12,823 nt of DNA from Asterionellopsis glacialis (taxonomy: Eukaryota > Bacillariophyta > Plagiogrammaphyceae > Rhaphoneidales > Asterionellopsidaceae), in assembly GCA_014885115.2 (NCBI GenBank), contig WKLE02001339.1, positions 8,925-21,747 on the forward strand. The letters run 5' to 3'. A program made the translations under genes and the position numbers. Below are positions 1 through 7,689 of the stretch, piece after piece (the first letter of the stretch is position 1; each line of letters starts with the position of its first letter). The notes below the pieces were generated by a model. That model did not search any database and was not told the origin of the DNA. It worked only from the letters and a program-made list of their open reading frames with translations.

Positions 1-112
1 AATGTATCAACAGATCACATACACACAATCATTATACAAAATACTCTCTAATGCTCTCGTCTGTATACACCATTGTGAACTAAGATTGAAGCGTCTATTC
101 CAATGTAGGACT

Positions 113-120
113 TGACGTCA
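113..120. promoter_or_regulatory. Perfect CRE/bZIP palindrome TGACGTCA
   Basis: This is an exact 8-bp cAMP-response/bZIP palindrome just beyond the 3' end of the amino-acid transporter. Related TGACGT elements act in CO2/cAMP-responsive promoters of diatoms. It may serve a gene to the left of the window or be a chance match; nothing here ties it to a transcription start. Confidence 0.2.
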
Positions 121-132
121 CTAAAGAGTAAG

Positions 133-190
133 AACTATACCCACTTTTCATTAATAGAGTGTACGTACTATACCCGTTATTTCATTAATA
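133..190. repeat. Short imperfect direct repeat covering the transporter stop codon
   Basis: Two copies of ACTATACCC followed by a TTTCATTAATA core lie at 133-155 and 167-190, about 34 bp apart. The right copy holds the transporter's stop codon region read on the minus strand (TATTAATGAAAT), so the last codons and stop look duplicated into the 3' UTR. Confidence 0.5.
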
Positions 191-2377
191 ATCCCCCAAC
201 AATGCAAGCCAAACTCCAATACCACCCAGAACAATTCCAATCCACATTAGAACAATCACAACTTGAGCTTCTTTCAAATCTGCTGGACTGGAATCATTTA
301 TTTCATCAAATACGGCAGCACGAAACATGAGAGCGGGGAAAATAAATACAACAGCCGTGGCCAACGTTCCTCCTCCTACAGCATTGATCAAACCCAAATC
401 TGTCACAAAGGTAGCCAAAATAGTAATGATACCCAACAGGATGACAGTCAATATATTAACATTTGTGGTGGTTTGTTTCACGAGTGGAACCTCTAATACA
501 TCCAAAAGACCATCTCGAAATCCAATAAACACAAGTGGATATGTCGTCACGATGGCAATGGCAATAGCCAATCGACAAAGAGTTGCAATATTATCATTCG
601 TGGAGTAATTGTTCAAAATGTAACCATCACAATTGGCACCAAATGTTAAAAAGCCAAAGCTATACATATATATAAACACAAAGAGAATGACGTAGTGTAG
701 TAGTAATCACACAAGAGGAGAAAGATGACGGAACAAAAAAGGGGAGAAAAGAACAAGTCAATAAACTGAATAGAAATTGTTAAAACATGAACACATTTAA
801 GAACAAAACTTACGCCGTAATCAGAACATAGATAACCGAAGACAACAAAAATGAGTGACTGACGACTGATCCAAACCTCTCCACCGTATTATTCTTTAGT
901 CTAATAATATTACATAGAAAGCAGAATAAACGATGAAAATGTAAGGTTCCTTTCCTCCATCATGTGCAGTGTAAAAAATAATTGAATGATGACTTACTCT
1001 GTATAGAAGCGGGGGGCATTATAATGGGCAACAAAAGCTTCGTATAGCATGCATAAAAAGATAAGTACTTTACCATCAAATGCTGCACTAGCTCCAACAT
1101 TTCCAAATTCTGGTTGCAAGTTGTCGGGCAAATCCTGTTGATTTTAAAGCGTATAGAAAAATTCAAAAAGAGGGTTCTGTAAGAAAGAGAAATCTTTTGA
1201 TTGATAATACTGCACAGAAAGCACTATCTGTTCTTTTTCAAATTAAAAAAAAACTCGAAAGCAGCAATTTTCATTGGTGCTTCATTTCAACTTACCTTTA
1301 CAAATTTCCCACTCCCTGGAGTATAGGATCCGTCCCAATATCTTATTCCCATTGCAATTGCTGTAAATAGCATTCCTAAAATACCTACCAAACTAAATGG
1401 TGATAGTACTTTGAGATTCTTGAGAAGGCAGAGAGGTAGTAGAACAATTACTGTAATCAAGAGTAAGGACTCAGTTCGTGTTACATGAAATCCAGCTGTT
1501 TCAAATAATGATTTGAACGTATCTGCCAGAATCATACTCTTTCCATGGTAAATAAACGTTGTATCGCAATCAAAATATGGTTGGTATAGATAAAAAGAAC
1601 GATACAATGTAAGCATCATGTGTGTTGGCATCTTGAAACTTACATAGGCTAAATTCCCCATGGCCGGTTTCAACATATTGACAATAGCAATAAGGCTTGC
1701 ACCTGCATCTCCCATTGTGTCCTCCCAAACTTCACGATACGTTGCTGCCATGACCAATTTGCAAGTTTTACCCAAAAGAAGGAAGAAGTATCCAAATGCT
1801 GCCCCCATTAAGAGAGTGTATATTGTAGCGGGAAGTATGGCAGAAGGTGCATTTGCAAAAGCAGCCCTGCGAGGGAAAGTCGTAAAAACACCATGCGTAT
1901 TTTGAAAATGAAGTTATAACAACAGCTAAAAAGTAAAAATACACAATTTCTCTATTGTACTTACACTCCACTAGGCAATGCAAGGACTCCAGCTCCAACA
2001 AGGTTCTTCACCAAGTTAAATATCTATCCAAACAATATTGATTATACATGTACAAGCATTTGTGTGTGTGAATTACACAGAAGCAATTTGGCTAAGGTTG
2101 GACACGAAGACAACTTTAATGTAGTACGTACCTCATTTGGTATTGTTGCATTTCCACCAACATCGCGCACACTACACCGGGACCCACCAAAACTAAGTGA
2201 TTTGTCCACCATATTGCGCATTGAGCGACCTAAAAGAGATTCACGTTTAGTAGCATCATGCGTCCCCATCATAGCCTTTTTTCGAAAAGATCTCCTAAGC
2301 GATAGAGACTCCTCTGTTCGAAGAGAACCGTACGAAAAGTTTCCACTAGGAATAAGTAATTCGTCTTCTGAAGTCAT
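185..2377 (-). CDS. AAAP-family (Aa_trans, SLC36/SLC38-like) amino-acid transporter, 7 exons
   Basis: Multi-pass membrane permease expected to move neutral amino acids across the plasma or vacuolar membrane; substrate and membrane are inferred from the family only. Exons on the minus strand are 2377-2132, 2023-1965, 1866-1644, 1538-1296, 1134-998, 900-814 and 659-185. All introns are GT-AG, phases join cleanly, and the product is 489 aa. Residues 1-82 are a Ser/Arg-rich hydrophilic tail ending in PNE. The first membrane segment follows with IFNLVKNLVGAGVLALPSGV, the hallmark start of the Aa_trans domain. Later landmarks are NLAY|SMILADTF, LSPFSLVGILGM, FGNVGASAAFDGKVL, AHYNAPRFYTELKNNT, FGFLTFG and YPLVFIGFRD; about eleven membrane helices are expected. 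The stop TAA is followed directly by TGA in frame. Exon 2 is only 59 nt. The 105-bp intron 1643-1539 is open in frame, so an unspliced form would have 524 aa. The family call is firm, the start Met fairly sure. Confidence 0.9.
1539..1643 (-). other. In-frame, stop-free intron (exitron candidate) of the amino-acid transporter
   Basis: On the minus strand a GTAAGT donor follows GCC TAT, and an AAAG acceptor precedes AGT ATG ATT. Removing the 105 nt joins NLAY directly to SMILADTF, the continuous helix expected in this family. The intron is a multiple of three and has no stop in frame, so retention would add 35 residues (from VSFKMP to IYHGK) rather than break the protein. The length matches the other introns of this gene (97-161 nt). 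Splicing is inferred, not observed. Confidence 0.75.
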
Positions 2378-3027
2378 GTTTTCAGAATGGTATGTAGTGC
2401 TTTGTTGATGTGTGAAATTTTGGCCTACCTCGGTACTGTGACTTTGTGGGATGCGAAAACAAGAAAGAATTTCAAGCGTCAGATACTGTACGAAAACAAG
2501 AAATCAAAAAGTCTAACCATTCGCTGATCATCGAGGCAATCAACAATCAAGGTTACGTTTCATGAGAACCGCAGCTCACCAAGGGGTGCAATTGCAGCAG
2601 AAAAGAGGATGTATCGTGCATCAATTTTTCAAAAAGATTCTTCTTCAGGTTTTTAATCTTTTATCTTTTCTACATCATATCTCATGTGCACTATGTATGT
2701 ACCAAATTCTAACCTTAATAGTTTTGAGAATAATTTTTTTGATGTGGGGTGTCAGGCGAAAGACAAAAATAGCCAGAAGAAAAAAGATTTATGGTGCGGA
2801 TACCGCACAAAAGACAAGGGTAGCATCTGGAGAGATTTTGAGATTCCTGCAGATTACATTGAACATAATGCATCTACATTGTGCTTCATCTTGATTCTAA
2901 AATTCGTGAACAAGAAACACTTAAACAAAAGTTGCACGCAATCAAAGAGATATCGGAGAATTGCAGTAGCAAATCGCAAGAGGTCTCTAACATCTAGCAT
3001 CCCGTTCACACAGAAAACCCCCAAAAA
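2378..3027. other. Divergent upstream region between the transporter and cyclophilin genes
   Basis: This 650-bp interval separates the start codons of two genes facing away from each other, so it should hold both promoters and 5' UTRs. No clear TATA box or known element stands out. Its right two thirds contain protein-like fragments in more than one frame, described separately. Confidence 0.5.
2528..2997 (+). other. Unassembled protein-like fragments: small unrecognised gene, pseudogene or chance
   Basis: Three plus-strand stretches read like protein but do not share one frame. At 2528-2650 a reading contains FHENRSSPRGAIAAEKRMYR and ends near a possible donor (TCAG|GT). At about 2756-2880 the same frame, behind a possible GTCAG acceptor, contains WRDFEIPADYIEHNAS. 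At 2881-2997 a frame displaced by one base reads LDSKIREQETLKQKLHAIKE, coiled-coil-like, and ends at TAG. The last two would join smoothly if one base were present near 2880. I could not find a GT-AG splice model that keeps all three open, and an alternative frame at 2750-2890 is also open. I do not recognise a family. It could be a small spliced gene, a decayed gene with a frameshift, an assembly indel, or chance open frames in the cyclophilin 5' region. Confidence 0.2.
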
Positions 3028-3937
3028 ATGTCTGTAGTAACTTTCGAAACGACGATGGGGACCTTCAAGGCAGAACTTTATGTAGACAGAATGCCTATAA
3101 CTTGTGGAAATTTTATTGATCTAGCAAACAATGGATTCTATGACGGTCTTGTAAGTATTTGAGATTTATTCACGTGCATCTTCAATAACAGAAGTTGAGC
3201 CTCCAGGGATACACCTAGGAGCTGCACCTCGTTTATCTTTATACATATAAACTCACTTTTCAGCATGGCATTTATGTTAATGATAGCATTTTCATCGCGT
3301 GATTCCAAACTTCATGTGCCAATTTGGCTGGTAAGTTTTTGAAACTTTCTAAAACGCTCATTGGTAAACTGAAAAATTTTAATGCTTTTATTGGCATGCT
3401 TAAATTCTCATTTCATTCTTTTATTCTCTTGTACCAACCGGTCACCAAAGTCCATATGCAAAAGATGCCAACTCAGATAAATCTGGTACTGGAAATCCAG
3501 AACCTAATACAACGTTTATCTCTTGCGATGGGGACGAGATCAAACGAACACATGAAGGGGGGATTCCAGATGAAATTGGTGAAGAAGAACAAAAGATTTC
3601 AAATGGACCTGGAACTCTCTCCATGGCTAACACTGGAGCGCCTCAGTCTGGTGGATCCCAATTTTTTATCAATGTTGCCAACAATCTCTTTTTGGATTGG
3701 TTCGATCGCACTTCACCTAGCGCTCATCCTGTATTTGGAAAGGTAAATCATTTTCAACAGTACTCTATTGTGTTGCCTACCGTTTTCTAAAAAGCCAGGT
3801 CTCTCTCATATGTCCATTTTCTTTCTTGTTTTCAGATTACTGATAACTACGAATTGGTGGAAAAAATCTCTAAGGTTGCAACAAAGAATGATAATCCGAT
3901 CGAGCCTATCAAAATGATTAGCTGTCGAGTTCACTAA
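3028..3937 (+). CDS. Cyclophilin-type peptidyl-prolyl cis-trans isomerase, 4 exons
   Basis: Catalyses cis-trans isomerisation of Xaa-Pro bonds in protein folding. Exons are 3028-3150, 3287-3330, 3451-3742 and 3836-3937, all introns GT-AG, product 186 aa. The cyclophilin domain fills the protein. [14 protein letters not shown] holds the catalytic Arg (residue 45), then Phe50, Met51 and Gln53. [20 protein letters not shown] (111-129) holds the Ala-Asn and Gln-Phe substrate pocket. Trp139 matches the cyclosporin-contact Trp, and HPVFGK (148-153) follows. Between them, residues 57-106 form a loop longer than in human CypA ([11 protein letters not shown]...[11 protein letters not shown]), as in several protist and fungal cyclophilins. 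There is no signal or transit peptide, so a cytosolic or nuclear protein is inferred. Exon 2 must start at the second of two AGs (3286), because the stronger TTTTCAG at 3263 shifts the frame to a stop. Confidence in the family is very high, in exon edges high. Confidence 0.93.
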
Positions 3938-4352
3938 AAACAATACTTAATTTTGATACATAATTTAAAAAAATGAGGTAGGTAGGAACAAAAAGCTATG
4001 CTGATACATATTTTAATCCGAATAAAAATCAGTGGATGCTTTTAAGTCATAGCAGATTGCAATAAGGCAACGATGAAACCATGAAAATAACCTAGCAATT
4101 TTTTCGTGATTTGAAACTTGCACCGCATCATCTGATTTCTGACTTTTTTAAATTAGTCGAAGTAAACAAGTTTCAAAACACGATTTTGTATATATAAATT
4201 TGTGCGCGTTTAGTATCCTTTATGCGTCTAGGTGATTTTACAATAATAACATGATTTGGATGGGCATTCTTGGTTGTGTACCGTATACGCAAAATAGCTA
4301 GCCAAGATATTGTTTGCAGCTGCAAGATGTCTCAAAGAAAGCCGTATCCTGG
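3938..4352. other. Convergent 3' intergenic region
   Basis: Both flanking genes end here, the cyclophilin from the left and the TPR-like gene from the right, so the 415 bp should be mostly 3' UTR. It is AT-rich, with runs of A and T and no open frame worth calling. Confidence 0.6.
4021..4026 (+). terminator. Possible polyadenylation signal AATAAA for the cyclophilin
   Basis: A consensus AATAAA lies 84 nt beyond the cyclophilin stop on its coding strand. Diatom polyadenylation signals are weakly conserved and this is AT-rich DNA, so it is only a candidate. Confidence 0.25.
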
Positions 4353-5027
4353 TCATGCTGCCGAAGCCGCTGGTGGTTCTTTTAGTACCATTATATTTAG
4401 CATGTATAATTCGAGTTCTTCATCTGGAAAGCCAATTTGTTCAGTAGACTTCACTATTGATAGCAAGCGATCCAGAAATTGGCGACTAATGTCATATGAT
4501 CCCAGTTCAAAGTAGCAATGGCCAATGTTGTTTAGAATGGCCATGAGAACTCGGGTTCGGAGGACTGTGAGATCTGTTTGATCAAGAGATTTTAAGAGCG
4601 TGTAAGCCATTTCATAAAGTTGAAGTGACTTGGTGATGAAAAATGTAGTGCCATCAGATTGAATGCAGGATCTCAAATGAAAGGCCAGAGCAGCGTTGTA
4701 TAGAACCATGGCAGAGCATTTGCGATGGCACCATTTCTCGCTCACGTATTCTTGAGACCCCGGTAATGGAATAGTGACTGCACTTCTGTGTACGAAAGAG
4801 CAAGGAACTTGCGCTTCTCCCTTGAGAAAATTCGGGATTGGTACATTCTTGAAGCCTGCGTCGCATCCTGGTGGTGTACACTTGGAGCTGTCGTGACAGA
4901 GAGGGTGCTCACGAGTTGCTGATCGTAATTGCTGTATGGCTTCTTTCAACATTAGCAACGCGGAGTGATGCTCGCCATCTTCTAGAAGTGAGACGGCTTG
5001 GTTGCTAAGCGTAACTATCTTGTCCAT
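4353..5027 (-). CDS. Diatom-type helical (TPR-like) protein of unknown function, intronless
   Basis: Single-exon protein of 224 aa, complete from Met to TGA. It is almost all helical. An N-terminal helix pair (residues 2-36, MDKIVTLSNQAVSLLEDG then ALLMLKEAIQQL) looks like a TPR hairpin. A Cys/Pro-rich linker follows (40-80) with Cys at 44, 50, 55 and 76. A helical block (104-146) contains SAMVLYNAALAFHLRS and LYEMAYTLL. The second TPR-like unit (156-194) contains MAILNNIGHCYFELGSYD. The end, EELELYMLNIMVLKEPPAA, closes in an Ala-rich tail. From memory, this pattern of alternating helices with AILNNIGHC and LNIMVLKEP marks a family found in many copies in diatoms; no biochemical role is known to me. 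TPR-like folds usually mediate protein contacts, so a scaffold role is only inference. There is no signal peptide or membrane helix. Confidence 0.8.
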   Translation of the reverse strand: MDKIVTLSNQAVSLLEDGEHHSALLMLKEAIQQLRSATREHPLCHDSSKCTPPGCDAGFKNVPIPNFLKGEAQVPCSFVHRSAVTIPLPGSQEYVSEKWCHRKCSAMVLYNAALAFHLRSCIQSDGTTFFITKSLQLYEMAYTLLKSLDQTDLTVLRTRVLMAILNNIGHCYFELGSYDISRQFLDRLLSIVKSTEQIGFPDEELELYMLNIMVLKEPPAASAA

Positions 5028-5248
5028 GTTGTTCCAAATGTTGTGCGGGCGACGAGGATGTGTTGTATCGTTTTATGCGTTATGCGACAACCTGGGATTG
5101 CTCTACGGAATTTTTTGCGAGCTTCAAAGTAGCCTCAAAACTGCCACCCTTTTTTCTGTGATGCGCACATACAGTACTGTCTTAAATAATTATATAATTG
5201 TTAATTCAGACAAAATTATATATATATTCCCTCGTAAAATCTAGTATG

Positions 5249-5264
5249 TACCTGGTACCAGATA
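5249..5264. repeat. Near-palindrome TACCTGGTACCAGATA
   Basis: Matches the perfect 16-bp palindrome at 9347-9362 at 15 of 16 positions. It is one member of a short GGTACC-centred family seen only in non-coding parts of this window. Confidence 0.6.
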
Positions 5265-5710
5265 CTCAGTTTTATTTAATAGGTGTAAAAAAATGAAGCA
5301 GAGAACAAACGGGATCTCCAGAAAACGGAAAAGAATTCAAAAGTAATTATGCTCAATGACAAGGTAGTCGTAATTTAGATCTTATTGGTTATGATTGACG
5401 TTAAAAGTTTATCCGCGTGTGATTGGCTGAACTCATCGTGAGGAAGGATACTCTTTCCTACACATTTATTCTTTTGCTACGTCATTTACATTTAACAACA
5501 AGACAGCACTTCTGATGAGGTCATCAGACGTCCTTTGGAATTTAACCCTCTCCTTCTTATGATAACTACTGTTAAAAGCTCTATTCGAAGGATAGTAATT
5601 TCTGGAACCAATCACATCAGAATACGTAGCAAGTACGTCAGAAATAAGGAAATTACTGATTGGATGGAATAATAGTACTCCTAAATCACGAAGTAAAACA
5701 CCTTCCATGC

Positions 5711-5776
5711 TACCTGTACCAGGTACCTGATACCAGTTTTTTCTCACTGTTACCATACCAGGTACTATGTTACCGT
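5711..5776. repeat. Cluster of GGTACC-centred palindromic repeats
   Basis: TACCTGTACC, the perfect 10-bp palindrome CAGGTACCTG (5720-5729), GATACCAG and ACCATACCAGGTAC follow within about 65 bp. They look like degenerate or permuted copies of the TACCTGGTACCAGGTA unit. Confidence 0.55.
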
Positions 5777-5872
5777 ACATCCCATGTGAACTAGTCCTAC
5801 TCCTACGAGCTTCCTGTAACTTCTACGACGCAGAGTGACGCTGAACATAGACACCATTTATCGTTCAAGAAA

Positions 5873-6072
5873 GACACCGTCTATCTTAAATATCGAAAGA
5901 ACCTTTGTTCCTCCCCATCGTGTTTCTTATTCTTGTCACAAATTAGTTCGTTTCTTATGGCGTATCACTTCGTTTCTTCTGGAGGACACAATCTATCTAA
6001 TAGTACGAAAAGGCCTTTGTTCCTTCACAACATATTCTTCTTTGTCACAAATTATCCGTTCGTTTCTTCCGG
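5873..6072. repeat. Diverged tandem duplication, period about 112 bp
   Basis: Unit one begins GACACCGTCTATCT at 5873 and unit two GACACAATCTATCT at 5985. Both then carry CCTTTGTTCCT, a TTGTCACAAATTA block and TTCGTTTCTTNNGG. By eye roughly three quarters of positions match, with small indels. A partial earlier copy of the start (GACACCATTTATC) lies at about 5850. TTCGTTTCTTNNGG occurs three times (5947, 5969, 6059). No coding capacity is apparent. Confidence 0.6.
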
Positions 6073-7689
6073 ACATATTTTGGTCCCAAGATCAAGAAAG
6101 GTACCTTACTTGAATTAGTTTTCTGGCTGGTGCGTTTCTACTAATACTCAACTTAATATTAATCTGGCCCAAAAGTTTCTTTTTTGTTCGTAAAAAAATG
6201 ATAATACGAACAAATAGATATGGTGGTCGTCCAATGTTCTTTTTTGTCCTTTCAAAAACAAAAACTGAAAACCCGACAAAAGAGCTGCGATGGTCCTATC
6301 TTGGAACAACAATTTGAACAACAATCAACAAATCCCAATTTTCAATATCTACTCTTCTTTTCTTTTCTCTATATTCGTATACTTCAGACAGTGAAGAATC
6401 GTATTGTAGCTTTAGGTAAATAATAATAATAGGCCATCAAGTCTTGGTTGTGAAAATTTTTTCGGCGTAAAAGTATGCATAGATCATAATTATTACTTAA
6501 TAAGGTACATTTCATGTAGGTTCAACCATCTCGGACGAACGATTAGCTGGCACATATGAATACAGTATGTCTTTTTTATTCACACTTTCATATTACATCA
6601 TCCTATGTCCTCCTATCATACCCGTACACTCCGGTAGATACTATGACTATAGATGATCTAGAGCGGACTCTTTCCAAGTTCAAACAGGCCGATGTATTAC
6701 ATGTACACAAATAAAAAACAACAGTGTGCATTTTTCTGGAAAGTATTCGTAATCGTACTATCTAATCACTATACCAGATATGGTTTGTACTTGTGCCACT
6801 GAGAATATATTTTTATCGAATGAAAACGACAGGTTTACAGTCAGAATCTTGAGAAATGATAATTAATTGAGAAAAATGTTGATTTTAAATATCCATTATT
6901 TCAAAAGGAATGCTCTTTAGAGTCTTGGGAGAATGGCAAAATTTGTACTTATTTTCGATATATTACACGATGCTGTCACATCTGAGTGCATCTGCCTAAT
7001 CTCCATGCACAGTTGTTCCTTTCTCCACCGTAGTATGCTATCCAGGTCATAACCGGTAGGACTAGAGAGAGGAACTAGGAATCACAACATATTAAATAGA
7101 ACATAGCGGTAGAACATGGACACTCCCCTGGAGGACATTATCTGATTCTTCTCTAGAGAGAATAGGACTTTGTTAGTAAAACATAAATCCTTGGATAGAT
7201 AAGTACAGGTACTGACTGTGACATTATTTCAGTTACCAGAAGATGTGTAACCATTGTGATATAATCATTGAGAAATTATTAAAACTAAAATTTTGGAGAC
7301 TACACGTAGTCCTGCATTTCTTAGTCTAGCTAGAGATGGATATCTCGGATTGTACAGAACTTTCTCCAATAAATAATAGATCTATTGTAGAATGATTTTT
7401 GGAATACAAGATGATTTTTGAATTGAAGTTTTTTTTTTGCGTTGTTTTACCATAATAATGAAAAATATGAATGTTTTTGTCGTGCCGAATCAAACTATTT
7501 TCAATCAAAATAATACAATATCACCATGTTGCGCACAATGCCAATGGTTTTTGTTTGTTGAAATGAGACTAATACATTAAAATATTGTGGTTGTAGAGTA
7601 TTTCATCGTGACAAACTATTCGTGCGTTTCTTCCTTGCACTTTTTTTTTTTTCCTTTAAAATTTTAAAAATGATGGATCCTCTTTTTTT
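6073..7689. other. Gene-poor AT-rich spacer
   Basis: I see no supportable gene in these 1.6 kb. Frames are broken by frequent stops, and the longest open stretches (6220-6423 plus, 7326-7508 minus) are low-complexity and resemble no known protein. The right end should be the 3' UTR of the membrane-protein gene. A perfect hairpin sits at 6183-6214. No terminal inverted repeats or transposase remnants were recognised. Confidence 0.55.
6183..6214. repeat. Perfect inverted repeat (10-bp arms, 12-nt loop)
   Basis: TTTGTTCGTA at 6183-6192 is exactly mirrored by TACGAACAAA at 6205-6214, around an A-rich loop. It lies in the gene-poor spacer just right of the tandem duplication. It could be part of an old mobile element or a chance hairpin. 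Confidence 0.5.

Larger units (their letters stand above)
5028..5840. other. Upstream region of the TPR-like gene and start of a gene-poor block
   Basis: No supportable gene here. The part next to 5027 should hold the minus-strand TPR-like gene's promoter. CCAAT-like boxes in inverted form (ATTGG near 5385 and 5424) and CRE half sites (TGACGTT 5396-5402, TACGTCA 5478-5484 and 5634-5640) lie 370-610 bp upstream. GGTACC-centred palindromes occur at 5249-5264 and 5711-5776. A 104-aa minus frame at 5466-5780 starts inside the repeats and has no recognisable domain. Confidence 0.5.

Noticed and set aside
885..900. Second AG (CTAAAG) as the acceptor of transporter exon 6
   Set aside because: It would shift the frame. 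The first AG (ATTATTAG) restores YTELKNNT, conserved in the family.
4270..4515. 81-aa plus-strand open frame
   Set aside because: It overlaps the 3' end of the TPR-like gene in antisense and has no protein features of its own.
5466..5780. 104-aa minus-strand open frame in the gene-poor block
   Set aside because: It starts inside the GGTACC repeat cluster, shows no recognisable domain or conserved motif, and has no clear splice partners.
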